64,000 nucleotides of DNA from Phyllobacterium myrsinacearum. GTDB taxonomy: Bacteria > Pseudomonadota > Alphaproteobacteria > Rhizobiales > Rhizobiaceae. The stretch covers positions 124,001 to 188,000 of the forward strand of contig NZ_PVBT01000002.1 of assembly GCF_002980555.1 (NCBI RefSeq). Reading direction: 5' to 3'. A model generated the notes under the pieces. It saw only the letters and a list, made by a program, of their open reading frames with translations. It was not told where the DNA came from and ran no database searches. Shown piece after piece: positions 25,691 through 34,933 of the stretch. Position numbers and translations under genes: made by a program. Positions within the stretch are counted from its first letter, which is position 1, and each line of letters begins with the position of its first letter.

Positions 25691-26719
25691 ATGTTCCGCT
25701 CGGTTAAGATCAGTCTAGCAGTTGCTTCGGTGGTATGGGCCAGCGGAGCATTTGCCGAAACATCAGGCAGCAAAATGCCGGTCACAGTGGACAATTTCAT
25801 TCGCGCGGAGACCGACCATTACCTTGCAGCCAATACGAAGGACATAGGCGGACTGGGCAAGTTCAAGCACTCGCGGGAGCCCGTACCGGTTGATAAGCAA
25901 ACGGTCATCCGCATGAATCGGGATACGCTTTATTCGTTTGCAGTTTTTGATCTTGCTGGCGGGCCGGTAACGCTGTCGCTGCCTGACGCGGGCAAGCGCT
26001 ATATGTCGATGATGGTTGTTGATCAGGATCACTATCTGCCAATCGTCGCCTACGGAACGAAGCCGGTTACGCTGACACAGAAATCGGTTGGCACCAGATA
26101 TGCCTTCGTGGCCATCCGGACGCTGGTTGACCCCAATGATCCGAAGGATCTCGACGAGGTTCACAAGCTTCAGGATGCCATCAAGGTCAGCCAGAAGGAC
26201 ACAGGCAAGCTCGATCTTCCAAACTGGGATGAAGAGGGCCTCACGGATGTTCGCAATGCGCTGCTTTCGCTGGCAAAACATCAGACGTCGTATCACGATT
26301 CCTTTGGAGCGCGCGGCGAGGTCGATCCGATCCAGCACTTGATCGGTACAGCCTCCGGATGGGGTGGCATTCCGGAAAAGGACGCCATGTACCCGAGTTT
26401 CACTCCCGAGAAAAACGATGGCAAAACGGTTTACACCCTTAACGTGCCAAAGAGCGTGCCGGTGAAGGCATTCTGGTCGATCAGCGTCTACAACGCAAAA
26501 GGCTTCTTCGAGAAAAACGACTACAACGCTTATTCGATCAACGACATCACTGCGACGAAAAATGCCGACGGATCGGTGACTGCCCAGTTCGGAGGCTGTG
26601 ATGGCAAAATCCCGAACTGCCTGCCGATCGTTGAGGGCTGGAACTACACCGTACGGCTTTATCGTCCGGAGCCAACCCTTGTGAGTGGTGAGTGGAAGCT
26701 TCCAGAGGCCAAGCACTAA
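25691..26719 (+). CDS. Exported DUF1254/DUF1214 protein
   Basis: A 342-residue protein with a signal peptide (ISLAVASVVWASGAFA). The DUF1254 region starts at about residue 35 (FIRAETDHYLAANTKDIGGLGKFKHSREPVPVDKQTVIRMNRDTLYSFAVFDL). The C-terminal DUF1214 region has WSISVYNAKGFFEKNDYNAYSINDITATKN and ends GWNYTVRLYRPEP. Proteins of this type are periplasmic and of unknown activity. It lies 25 bp after repeat copy B and is followed by an acid phosphatase gene, probably in one operon. Confidence 0.88.
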   Translation: MFRSVKISLAVASVVWASGAFAETSGSKMPVTVDNFIRAETDHYLAANTKDIGGLGKFKHSREPVPVDKQTVIRMNRDTLYSFAVFDLAGGPVTLSLPDAGKRYMSMMVVDQDHYLPIVAYGTKPVTLTQKSVGTRYAFVAIRTLVDPNDPKDLDEVHKLQDAIKVSQKDTGKLDLPNWDEEGLTDVRNALLSLAKHQTSYHDSFGARGEVDPIQHLIGTASGWGGIPEKDAMYPSFTPEKNDGKTVYTLNVPKSVPVKAFWSISVYNAKGFFEKNDYNAYSINDITATKNADGSVTAQFGGCDGKIPNCLPIVEGWNYTVRLYRPEPTLVSGEWKLPEAKH

Positions 26720-26781
26720 ACCGAATCCCAGGGGAACCACACGCCGAGGGTGCCCGGAGCCATATCTTGAGGAACAGTTGG

Positions 26782-27603
26782 ATGTTGTCAAAAATCCGTC
26801 AGATGGCCTTGCTCACCGCCGTCGCCTTATCTGGCCAAAGCATAAGTTCTGCTGTGGCGGAAACGGCTGTTGGGCCGAAGGTGACGGACCCACATTTCCA
26901 TCTGATTCCGGGCTATCTGCAGTCGAGCGAGCTGCCCAACAGTCTCGTTTTACTTGGGCCTCCTCCGGCAGACGGAAGTGCGGCGTTGGCGCGTGACGAG
27001 GCTGCCAGAGAAGCTACGATGGCGCTGCGCGGAAAAGCGCGCTGGAATCTCGCGCGGAAAGATGCCGATTTGCAGTTTCCCCAGCCCGCAAAGAATTTTT
27101 CTTGTGCTTTGGGCGCTGATATCAGCGAAGGGAAAACACCGCATCTCTATCGTCTGATGCAGCGAGTGCTGACGGATGCTGGGTTGTCGACCTATGGCAT
27201 CAAGAACCGGTACAACAGAACCCGTCCTTTCGTCGTGCACAATGAGGGCACGTGTCAGCCAGACGAAGAAGCTGTGCTGCGCCAGGATGGTTCCTATCCA
27301 TCGGGGCACACTGCTGCGGGCTGGGCCTGGGCGCTCGCTTTGGCCGAAGTCAACCCAAAACAAGCCGATAACCTGCTCAAGCGCGGATTGTCGTTTGGGC
27401 AGAGCCGGGTGATCTGTAATGCCCATTGGCAAAGCGATGTCGATGGGGGACGCATTATGGGCGCTGCAACGATTGCCAAACTCCATAGCAATGCCGAATT
27501 CCTTGCCGATGTTCAAGCAGCGCGCAAGGAACTGGAAACAGCCAGTTCCCCGGCCGCCGATTGTGCCGTTGAGGACGAAGTGCTCTCAGAACAAAAGCGC
27601 TGA
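26782..27603 (+). CDS. Class A non-specific acid phosphatase (PAP2 family, PhoN-like)
   Basis: A 273-residue exported phosphatase. The signal peptide ends near SAVAETAVG. The three-part PAP2 signature is complete: KNRYNRTRPF (KX6RP), YPSGHTAAG (PSGH) and SRVICNAHWQSDVDGG (SRX5HX3D), with the catalytic His in the last motif. It releases phosphate from organic phosphomonoesters in the periplasm. The open frame starts earlier, but ATG 26782 follows GAGG and begins the signal peptide. It follows the DUF1254 gene by 62 bp, hinting at co-expression. Confidence 0.92.
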   Translation: MLSKIRQMALLTAVALSGQSISSAVAETAVGPKVTDPHFHLIPGYLQSSELPNSLVLLGPPPADGSAALARDEAAREATMALRGKARWNLARKDADLQFPQPAKNFSCALGADISEGKTPHLYRLMQRVLTDAGLSTYGIKNRYNRTRPFVVHNEGTCQPDEEAVLRQDGSYPSGHTAAGWAWALALAEVNPKQADNLLKRGLSFGQSRVICNAHWQSDVDGGRIMGAATIAKLHSNAEFLADVQAARKELETASSPAADCAVEDEVLSEQKR

Positions 27604-27651
27604 CAATTCTTTCTCTAAACACATCACCAGAGCTTGATGTCGGGGGGACCA

Positions 27652-28449
27652 ATGCATCACCATAGGCTATTCGCGTTTTCGCTGGCTGCGTTCATCGGCA
27701 GCCAGCATGCGGCTGTCGCCGCAGATATTCCGCTGACGCCCGCCGTACCTGAGTTTGACAAGCAGGAGATCAAACCGGATGGATGGCGTTTTAGTGCAAG
27801 TCCTTATTTCTGGGCCGCTGGCATCAGCGGCACTGCAGGGCAATTCGGGTTGCCTCCTGCAAAAATGCAATCAGATTTCGGCAGTCTTTTCAATGATCTG
27901 GACTTCTCGTTCATGGGTATCATCGAAGGGCATTATGATCGCTACAGTCTGTTCAGCGATATCATTTATACAAAAATATCGACAGGTGGTCAGACCCCTC
28001 TTGGTGTATTCAGCAAAAGCGTCGATGTTACATCTCAGACCTTTTCCGGCTTTTTCGGCGGAGGTTACAGTCTGCTTGAAAATGGAAGAAGCCGTCTTGA
28101 TGCTGTGGTGGGAGGACGCGTCTGGTATGCAAGCACGGAAATCTCCTTTAATGGCGGATTGTTCGACGGACACAGCGGACGCGACAGCGCCGCATGGGTT
28201 GACGCCGTCGCAGGCATAAGGGGAAAATATTTCCTCACAGACGATCTGTATTTCAGTGGCTGGGGCGTCGTGGGGGCCGGACAGGCAAAGATCGATTGGG
28301 ATGTGGCCGGAACAATCGGATACCAATTCAGGGACAACCTGTCGGCAGTCGCAGGCTATCGCGCACTTGGTGTCGACTACAGTCACGATGGCTTCGTCTA
28401 CGACGTGGTTCAAAAGGGGCCAATATTGGGGATGGTGTTCCATTTCTAG
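27652..28449 (+). CDS. Putative outer-membrane beta-barrel protein
   Basis: A 265-residue exported protein of no named family I can place. The signal peptide (MHHHRLFAFSLAAFIGSQHAAVAA) is followed by a barrel-like pattern: WRFSASPYFWAAGISGTAGQFG, SFMGIIEGHYDRYSLFSDIIY, GGRVWYASTEISF, AWVDAVAGIRGKYFLTDDLYFSGWGVVGAG. It ends in aromatic Phe (GMVFHF), the usual barrel-insertion signal. The start codon is 48 bp after the phosphatase stop. It may be a pore or anchored partner in the same unit. Confidence 0.7.
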   Translation: MHHHRLFAFSLAAFIGSQHAAVAADIPLTPAVPEFDKQEIKPDGWRFSASPYFWAAGISGTAGQFGLPPAKMQSDFGSLFNDLDFSFMGIIEGHYDRYSLFSDIIYTKISTGGQTPLGVFSKSVDVTSQTFSGFFGGGYSLLENGRSRLDAVVGGRVWYASTEISFNGGLFDGHSGRDSAAWVDAVAGIRGKYFLTDDLYFSGWGVVGAGQAKIDWDVAGTIGYQFRDNLSAVAGYRALGVDYSHDGFVYDVVQKGPILGMVFHF

Positions 28450-28526
28450 CTCTGGCGAACGGAAGGGAAAGCGGCCGTTCTCCTATGGAGGCCGCGTTCA
28501 CCGTTGTTGTTGATCGGTCTTGCGCA

Positions 28527-29759
28527 TCAAAGAAGCAGCAATTTCTTCACGAGTGATAATACCTCTTTGAAGGGTAGTTTTGTCGCGCCCGCCACTGCGA
28601 AAGGAATGAGGGCTGCGGCCGCAACCGGCACCACGGCGCTTCTATCAACGAGGATCGTTGAAAGCTTGCGTGTCGCGTCATAGAGCTTGCTTGGGTCCGA
28701 AAGCTCCGTATCAGGCTCGTTCGCGGAATCGGAAAACACGTTCCGGCCAAGAGTCTTCCGCTCCGCAGATCGACAAAATTGCGTTGCCTGAGCTGCCAGC
28801 AATGAAAGGCTTTCCTCCTTCAATCGAAGAAGTGGAGGGGTGAAGGCAGATAGCGGATAGGCGAAGAAACCGATGACGATCGCAAGCCAACCGCTCATGA
28901 CCATACTGAGCATTGTTATGGAGGGATCTTCGTGAGCCAGGCTCTTGGCGACGACCGACGCAATGCCGCAGCTCAATCCAAAGACAAAAATGGCGTAGGC
29001 ATTGGGATAGCGTCCCAGAAAGGCCAATCCGCCCTTGCCGTCGGGGTGGGTTGCAACCAGCCGGAGATCAAGCTTTGCAAGTTTGCGCAGCATGCGCGCC
29101 CACAAGAGGTGCCTCCATCCTCCCCGCAGAAGAAGAAAGACGAACAATGGAAGGCTGACGCAGATCGACCACCAGCCGGCAAGCGTCACACGATTGCCGG
29201 CGGCGAGATGTTCGACCGCCCACGACGATGCTTGAGCCGCGTGGAGGTTAAGATAAGAGAGGATCGAGGCGAAAAGCGCCAGGACCAGGCAGGCAAACTC
29301 AGCCATGCGGGAATCGCGTTCGCGAAGCGTAGAGGCTACGATGCTTGCGGCGGCCGGGATGAATGTCGGAGCTATGATGGGTGTGCGCACAAGATGGGAC
29401 AGTCTGGCCTTCAGGCCCGCTTCGACCTGTTGTTCGGCCAGAACAAATGCACCGATCCCGCTGAAGAACTTTGCCCATACTCCGAGATCGGCAAGATAGG
29501 CTTCGGGACTGTGCTCCAAAGAAAAATTGCGCGGCAAGCCAAGCAGAAAGGGGCCTCCCCAGGCCAAGGCCACAAACAGGGCGGCACGGGGCCCGACGCG
29601 GAGCGTATTGTGGCGGAGCAATTTCAGTTGCCGTTGAAGTTCGAAAAAGGGCCCGCCATGGGAGACAAGAAAATCCCCGAGATCAGGCGCGCCACTCGAG
29701 GGCGGATTTTGCGTATTCGCGGGGCTCTGGTTCGATGTATCGTTCATTTCCCAATCCAT
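28527..29759 (-). CDS. Uncharacterised multi-pass integral membrane protein
   Basis: A 410-residue protein without a domain I recognise. A hydrophilic N-terminus (about 60 residues) is followed by six or seven hydrophobic segments: AALFVALAWGGPFLLGL, FFSGIGAFVLAEQQV, FACLVLALFASILSYL, ICVSLPLFVFLLLRGG, AYAIFVFGLSCGIASV, GWLAIVIGFFAYPL and VVPVAAAALIPFAVAG. The charged middle (RMLRKLAKLDLRL) may face the cytosol. An in-frame ATG at 29747 is an alternative start. It is convergent with the barrel-protein gene and divergent from the Crp-like gene. Confidence 0.75.
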   Translation of the reverse strand: MDWEMNDTSNQSPANTQNPPSSGAPDLGDFLVSHGGPFFELQRQLKLLRHNTLRVGPRAALFVALAWGGPFLLGLPRNFSLEHSPEAYLADLGVWAKFFSGIGAFVLAEQQVEAGLKARLSHLVRTPIIAPTFIPAAASIVASTLRERDSRMAEFACLVLALFASILSYLNLHAAQASSWAVEHLAAGNRVTLAGWWSICVSLPLFVFLLLRGGWRHLLWARMLRKLAKLDLRLVATHPDGKGGLAFLGRYPNAYAIFVFGLSCGIASVVAKSLAHEDPSITMLSMVMSGWLAIVIGFFAYPLSAFTPPLLRLKEESLSLLAAQATQFCRSAERKTLGRNVFSDSANEPDTELSDPSKLYDATRKLSTILVDRSAVVPVAAAALIPFAVAGATKLPFKEVLSLVKKLLLL

Positions 29760-29958
29760 TTGTTGAAAGAGCGACCCTCGACAACACCAGCTGCGATCTC
29801 AGGGCGGCTGTGCGGGCGGCCGAGCAATTCAATGGGCATGAGCAGGCATCAGGACGCGAACAGCCATAAGCCATCGCATCCTCTTTTCTCTTGTCACAAA
29901 GTTGATACAAGGCTTTTGAACGGGGCATTGTGTCAAACCGCACAATCGGGAGAAGAAA

Positions 29959-30648
29959 ATGGCGCGTATGTCACGAGCGAATGCGGAACGCATCATGTGC
30001 GAGGCCGGCTGGCTGGCTCAAATGCCCGAAGCCTTCCGGGTCCGCTTGTTCCAAAATGCGCTGCTTCAGAAATTTGACGCAGGCCAGGTCATATTCCGTC
30101 CGGGCGACCCGGCCGGCGGCATCTATGGTCTCGTCTCAGGAACTGTGACGGTGGATACCGCACCCCTCGACTCAACGCCGCGCCTGATCCATATCGCCGT
30201 ACCCGGCGGATGGACCGGCGAAGACAGCTTCATGACTGGGAAGCCGAGACGGATAGAGCTGTTCGCGCGCAGTGAGACATGGGTGATGCATGTGCCACTT
30301 GAGACGATGGAGCAGATGGCCGCCTCCGATCCCGGCAACATTCGCGCTTTCGGCGTCATTTCGATCTTGGCGGCCGACAAGCTTCTCAGGATCGTGCATG
30401 ATCTGCAGAAAAAAAGTGTCAGCTCCAGGATCGCTTCAGTCCTGCACCGCATGTCATGGGCGACGGACGTTCCGATTTCCGTTTCCCAGGAAAATCTCGG
30501 TATCCTGACAAACACCTCACGCAAGCAGGTCAATAACGCCATCCAACGTTTCATTGAGGCGGGTTGGATTGAAACCGGTTATCGCTCCATAACCGTCACC
30601 AATCCCCTGGCTTTGCGGCGGCATGCCGAACAGGACGTTGTGGACTGA
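29959..30648 (+). CDS. Crp/Fnr-family transcriptional regulator
   Basis: A 229-residue regulator with an N-terminal cyclic-nucleotide-binding-type beta-roll (LLQKFDAGQVIFRPGDPAGGIYGLVSGTVTV, residues 35-65) and a C-terminal HTH (VSQENLGILTNTSRKQVNNAIQRFIEAGWIE, about 173-204). No Cys cluster for an Fe-S centre is visible, so it is not an Fnr oxygen sensor. The start is well supported by GGGAGAAG. It stands alone and divergent from the membrane-protein gene 199 bp away. Confidence 0.9.
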   Translation: MARMSRANAERIMCEAGWLAQMPEAFRVRLFQNALLQKFDAGQVIFRPGDPAGGIYGLVSGTVTVDTAPLDSTPRLIHIAVPGGWTGEDSFMTGKPRRIELFARSETWVMHVPLETMEQMAASDPGNIRAFGVISILAADKLLRIVHDLQKKSVSSRIASVLHRMSWATDVPISVSQENLGILTNTSRKQVNNAIQRFIEAGWIETGYRSITVTNPLALRRHAEQDVVD

Positions 30649-30778
30649 TCTGTTTCAGCGACCGGAGCGCCGCGGCGAAACGTCGAGTTCGGCTGTCGCC
30701 GTTCGCATGCCATGCTCGATCGGACTTTTCATTCATTTTCCGATGGCCCCAAGATCATAAACTTAGATGGCGGATATT

Positions 30779-30809
30779 GTTTAATCACTATTAATCACTA
30801 TGATTAAAC
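30779..30809. promoter_or_regulatory. Operator-like inverted and direct repeats before the toxin-antitoxin genes
   Basis: GTTTAATCA at 30779-30787 is perfectly mirrored by TGATTAAAC at 30801-30809. Within this, TTAATCACTA is repeated in tandem (30781-30790 and 30791-30800). The array ends about 20 bp before the antitoxin start, where ribbon-helix-helix antitoxins autoregulate. Confidence 0.7.
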
Positions 30810-30830
30810 ATGACGACATGGAGCTATCCG

Positions 30831-31091
30831 ATGCAAACAAAAGTACTGACTGCGCATGTCCCTCTGCCGCTTGCTCAAAAGGTTGACGAACTGGCTGGCC
30901 GATTGGACCGGTCAAGGGGCTGGATTGTAAAACAGGCCTTGGCGGCCTGGATCGAACAGGAAGAGGAACGGCATCAACTGACACTTGAAGCCCTTGCCGA
31001 CGTTGACGCCGGCAACGCGATAGATCATCAGGCTGTGAAGGCCTGGGCCGCAAGTCTTGCAACAGATAAGCCGCTGCCTGTTCCGCGCTGA
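30831..31091 (+). CDS. Ribbon-helix-helix antitoxin (ParD/RelB-like)
   Basis: An 86-residue protein with an N-terminal ribbon-helix-helix DNA-binding fold (TKVLTAHVPLPLAQKVDELAGRLDRSRGWIVKQALAAWIEQEEE) and a disordered C-terminal tail (AVKAWAASLATDKPLPVPR) of the kind that wraps a RelE/ParE toxin. ATG 30831 is chosen because GGAG lies 7 bases before it; an ATG at 30810 has no ribosome site. It overlaps the toxin gene (TGATG) and follows an operator-like repeat array. Confidence 0.9.
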   Translation: MQTKVLTAHVPLPLAQKVDELAGRLDRSRGWIVKQALAAWIEQEEERHQLTLEALADVDAGNAIDHQAVKAWAASLATDKPLPVPR

Positions 31092-31366
31092 TGCAAATCG
31101 AATGGACACTTGCTGCACTGTCTGACCTGGCACGGCTTTATGATTTCCTTGAGCCCGTCAATCCAGCTGCTGCGGCGCGGACGGTTCAATCACTTACCGC
31201 GGCGCCGGAACAGTTGCTGCTTCATCCTCGCCTGGGTGAAGGGCTTGATGAATTCCAGCCGCGTGAGGTTCGCAGGATTCTGATTGGCCGTTACGAAATA
31301 CGCTATGAGATCCAGAACCTGACAATCTATGTCTTGCGGATATGGCACACGCGTGAAGACCGTTGA
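31091..31366 (+). CDS. ParE/RelE-family toxin
   Basis: A 91-residue toxin of the ParE/RelE superfamily, which poisons DNA gyrase or cleaves ribosome-bound mRNA. The fold pattern is visible: EWTLAALSDLARLYDFLEPVNPAAAARTV (helices), HPRLGEGLDEFQPREVRRILIGRYEIRYEIQNLTIYVLRIWHTRED (sheet and C-terminal active region). Length and coupling to the antitoxin are normal, so the pair looks intact. Which target it hits cannot be read from the sequence. Confidence 0.9.
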   Translation: MQIEWTLAALSDLARLYDFLEPVNPAAAARTVQSLTAAPEQLLLHPRLGEGLDEFQPREVRRILIGRYEIRYEIQNLTIYVLRIWHTREDR

Positions 31367-31525
31367 ATGGTGAGGGTTTGTAGCGCTGATCGGCAAACGC
31401 TGATTTTTGTCTTTGATCAAAACCGCTTGGTGGCGAGCACGACGCGGTGCCCAGTACGATAGCAGTACTGCCCACGAGACATTGTGTTCTTCAAACAGCG
31501 TGATATTTTTTGCAGCAGGCCCGTT

Positions 31526-32686
31526 TCAATCGGTCTGTTGCAGAGAATGCATCTGGATGGGAGGCACTGCCAGAGTAGCAAGCCGCATGAGCTCAGACTG
31601 CCGCCGGACGCCGGTCTTTTGAAAGATATTGTTGAGATGAGTTTTGACCGTCGTCATGGCGATACCCAGCTCTTCCGCTGTGTCCGCAAGTGTGCGGCCG
31701 GCCACCAGGCAGTTTGTCACCTTCGTTTCAGCGGGTGTCAGTTTAAAGGCCGCCGCAAATGTGACAGCAGCATGCTTGTCGTCGGAATTTGCATCGATGA
31801 ATACCGCGGCGACAGCCGCAGGATGTAATCTTGTTCTCACATCGCCACCGGTCATGGGGAGAACATGCGCGAACATGGGGTGCAGGTTGGTCTCCGTCAG
31901 CCGGATAGAAACGCCTGTTCGGCCAAGCTTGGATTCATCGCGTGATGCAAGCTTGATTGCTTTTTGCAATTCGTTGTTCGCCGAGCGCGAAGTAGCGATG
32001 AGCGAGCCGCCATTGCTCACAATGGGATGCCGGTTCAGGAGCATGTCTTCCGCCGACCGGTTTGCGTGCAATATTGCTCCACGCTCGCTGATCAACATGA
32101 CCGCGTTGCGAAGTGCGTCCAGCGTTTCTGCCATGCGGTCCCGCTCTACTGTTCTCACGTCAAGAACGTTACTGATCGTTACCGCACGGCGCAGATGCGG
32201 CAGCAAGAGCATGCCATCTTCAATTTCATGCTTGGTAAAAATCCCGCGCCGATTTTGTTTGGCAAGTACCAGTTCCGAGAAATGTGCGGGTGTTGAAACC
32301 AGAAAATAATGGGCGATGTCTATGATGCCAAGTGGTTGCAAACATTCACGAACATAAGCCGAATTCTCAGCTTGGGACGCCGGAATTTCAATGGAACCGA
32401 CAAACGGTTGATCCAGTGATGTTTGGCGTAGGAGCCATGGAGTCAGTTTGGCGTGGATCTCCGGAAGATGTTTATTCCGTTGTTCCAGCCAGTATGGTTC
32501 CCAGCCCGTACTCCGATTGATCAGGATGCGATCGCGTTCAATATCGTTGAGCGATAATATTCCGTGCTCGCATTCGAGCGCCTGTGCCACCTCAGCCAGC
32601 GTGTTGTTCCATCGCTGTGGATCGAGAGCGCAGTCGTATATTGATCCGATCAACGCAGACAATTCCTGGTTCGATAGTGTTGTCAC
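31526..32686 (-). CDS. LuxR-type HTH transcriptional regulator
   Basis: A 386-residue protein with a C-terminal LuxR/NarL HTH (FKLTPAETKVTNCLVAGRTLADTAEELGIAMTTVKTHLNNIFQKTGVRRQSELMRL). A PAS-like segment (ALRNAVMLISERGAILHANRSAEDMLLN) precedes it, and the N-terminal part is uncharacterised (SNQELSALIGSIYDCALDPQRWNNTL). GTG at 32686 is chosen because GGGAG lies six bases upstream; the frame extends 55 codons further without such a signal. No autoinducer-binding domain is obvious. It stands alone; its target is unknown. Confidence 0.85.
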   Translation of the reverse strand: MTTLSNQELSALIGSIYDCALDPQRWNNTLAEVAQALECEHGILSLNDIERDRILINRSTGWEPYWLEQRNKHLPEIHAKLTPWLLRQTSLDQPFVGSIEIPASQAENSAYVRECLQPLGIIDIAHYFLVSTPAHFSELVLAKQNRRGIFTKHEIEDGMLLLPHLRRAVTISNVLDVRTVERDRMAETLDALRNAVMLISERGAILHANRSAEDMLLNRHPIVSNGGSLIATSRSANNELQKAIKLASRDESKLGRTGVSIRLTETNLHPMFAHVLPMTGGDVRTRLHPAAVAAVFIDANSDDKHAAVTFAAAFKLTPAETKVTNCLVAGRTLADTAEELGIAMTTVKTHLNNIFQKTGVRRQSELMRLATLAVPPIQMHSLQQTD

Positions 32687-33096
32687 TGCCGTCTCCCTCG
32701 CCACAAGATGATCTGGTTTGGCGAAAAGGCACGCCTTGCCTCCCCCAAACGTATGGATGTACCAACCCGCCTCCGGAAATATAGTAGGCCGGAAGCGTTC
32801 ATCGCGGTAGAGGGCCGAGGAGTTCAAAAAATGGGAAGAAGAGTGATGCAAGCAATGGGCGTTGCTTGTTGTAAATAGTGCCGTTCAGGGATGAAAGCTG
32901 TAGAAGATGAGAAGCATTAATATTGGTGCGTTATTCTTGGTTCCCTGATCGTTAAAGGTAAAGATATATTCCTGTGCGGTTATATTCTATACAACGGTGG
33001 TTTTCTATTGGCGTCATCGAATATGCTCCGATGCTGGTATTTTCTGCCATAAATGGGCATGCCGGATGAGTGGAATACCGCGATCAGATGGCTCGC
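32687..33096. other. Intergenic region between luxR-type gene and Gsi-like operon end
   Basis: About 410 bp containing the promoter region of the LuxR-type gene and the 3' flank of the ATPase gene, both on the minus strand. The part near 32880-33060 is AT-richer than its surroundings. No gene, clear terminator or repeat is supported. Confidence 0.45.
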
Positions 33097-34929
33097 TCAC
33101 TGCTGAACAAAGTGGCCTTCCGTTACTTCCACGTAATCACGCCGGGGTGCCTTGTAGCCGACAGGACGCACGGGGCTTTTCAATTCGCTGACGACGGTGT
33201 TGCGTTTGATTGCGCGCCGGGCCGGGTCGGGGACGGGGACGGCGTTCATCAATGTTTTCGTGTAGGTGTGTTGCGGGTTGTCGAAAACTGCGGCGCGCGG
33301 TCCGATCTCGACTATCTCGCCGAGATACATAACGGCCACGCGGTGGCTCACCCGTTCGACAACGGCCATATCGTGCGAAATAAACAGGAATGACAGGTTG
33401 AAATCCTGCTGCAGATCAAGGAGCAGGTTGACCACCTGCGCCTTGATCGACACATCAAGCGCGGACACCGACTCATCAGCGACGATGACCTTGGGATCAA
33501 GCGAAAGTGCCCGGGCAATGGCGATACGCTGGCGCTGCCCGCCGGAAAACTCGTGCGGATAGCGGTTGAACATGTCGGCAGACAAGCCAACCCGTTCAAG
33601 CAGATCCACGGCTTTCTCGCGCGCCTGCTTCTGAGTGCCCAGCCGATGGACGATGAATGGCTCGGCAATGGTTGCGCCGACGCTCATGCGCGGGTTGAGG
33701 CTGGCGAAGGGATCCTGAAAGATCATCTGGATGCTCTTGCGCATAGTGCGCAGAGCTGTCGGGTCAAGGCTGAGGACATTGGCGCCGTCGAGGAGCACTT
33801 CGCCGCTGTTGGGTTGCACGAGACGTGTGATGGACCGGCCGGTGGTCGATTTTCCGCAGCCGGATTCGCCAACGAGGGACAGCGTCTCGCCCTGGAACAG
33901 GTCAAACGACACATTCTCGACCGCATGAACCGCGCCGGTCTTGCGCGAGAACAAGCCGGAGCGGATATCGAAACGGGTGGTCAGGTTCCTGACTTCGAGG
34001 ATCGGTGTTTTGTGCCTGCCGACCGTATCGGCCGCTGCGGCTGGAATGGTGGTTTCGCCGGTTTTGATGTCGACAATGGGAAAGCGCAGCGGCCAGCGCT
34101 GCCCCTTCATGGACCCGAGGCGAGGCACGGCTGAAAGCAGTGCCCGCGTATAGGGATGCTTGCCGCGATGAAAGATGTCGGCGGTCAGTCCGCTCTCGAC
34201 CGCTTCCCCGCGATACATCACAATGGTGCGATCGGAGATTTCGGCGACCACGCCCATGTCATGGGTGATGAAGAGGACCGCCATGCCTTCCTCTTCCTGC
34301 AGGACCTTGATCAGGTCCAGAATCTGTCCCTGGATCGTGACATCAAGGGCCGTTGTCGGTTCATCGGCAATGAGGAGCTTGGGGCGGCTTGCAAGCGCCA
34401 TGGCGATCATGACCCTCTGGCGCATTCCGCCGGAGAACTGATGGGGGTACTCATCGAAGCGGGCCGCAGCATTGGGAATGCGGACCTTTTCCAGCAGGCG
34501 TATGGTTTCAGCCCGCGCCTCCGTCGGTGTCATCGCGCGGTGACAGGTCAAGGCCTCCGAGATCTGCCGTCCGATGGTGAATATCGGGTTGAGGCTGGTC
34601 ATCGGTTCCTGAAAGATCATCGCGATGTCATTGCCCCGGATATCACGCATCTGCCGGTCAGAGAGTGACAGCAGGTTCCGGCCGTTGAGGATGACACTGC
34701 CCTCGATGCGGCTGGTTGCCTTTGCCAGCAGGCGCATGATGGAGAGCGATGTGACGCTCTTTCCCGAGCCGGATTCCCCGACGATGGCAACGGTCTCGCC
34801 GGGCATAACCTCAAAGGATACGTCGCGCACCACGCTTTTCCAGCTGCCGTCGACGAGGAAGGACGTGGTCAGTCCTTCGACTGACAGCACGGGGCTGGTT
34901 GCGGGTGCCGTCAAAGGGGGCATCGTCAT
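33097..34929 (-). CDS. Double-domain peptide/glutathione-type ABC ATPase (GsiA/DdpDF-like)
   Basis: About 610 residues with two complete nucleotide-binding domains. Each has Walker A (VGESGSGKS and VGESGCGKS), signature (FSGGMRQRV and FSGGQRQRI), Walker B ([12 protein letters not shown] and [12 protein letters not shown]) and the oligopeptide-importer C-terminal extension ([24 protein letters not shown]). The second Walker B reads DES instead of DEP, a common tolerated variant. Start 34929 lies 4 bp after the GGT stop; an upstream ATG at 34950 would overlap GGT. Last gene of the Gsi/Dpp-like operon. Confidence 0.93.
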   Translation of the reverse strand: MTMPPLTAPATSPVLSVEGLTTSFLVDGSWKSVVRDVSFEVMPGETVAIVGESGSGKSVTSLSIMRLLAKATSRIEGSVILNGRNLLSLSDRQMRDIRGNDIAMIFQEPMTSLNPIFTIGRQISEALTCHRAMTPTEARAETIRLLEKVRIPNAAARFDEYPHQFSGGMRQRVMIAMALASRPKLLIADEPTTALDVTIQGQILDLIKVLQEEEGMAVLFITHDMGVVAEISDRTIVMYRGEAVESGLTADIFHRGKHPYTRALLSAVPRLGSMKGQRWPLRFPIVDIKTGETTIPAAAADTVGRHKTPILEVRNLTTRFDIRSGLFSRKTGAVHAVENVSFDLFQGETLSLVGESGCGKSTTGRSITRLVQPNSGEVLLDGANVLSLDPTALRTMRKSIQMIFQDPFASLNPRMSVGATIAEPFIVHRLGTQKQAREKAVDLLERVGLSADMFNRYPHEFSGGQRQRIAIARALSLDPKVIVADESVSALDVSIKAQVVNLLLDLQQDFNLSFLFISHDMAVVERVSHRVAVMYLGEIVEIGPRAAVFDNPQHTYTKTLMNAVPVPDPARRAIKRNTVVSELKSPVRPVGYKAPRRDYVEVTEGHFVQQ

Positions 34930-34933
34930 TCTG

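Noticed and set aside
28471-28495. GCGGCC/GGCCGC inverted repeat between convergent genes
   Set aside because: Only 6-bp arms with a 13-nt loop and no T-run; could be chance.
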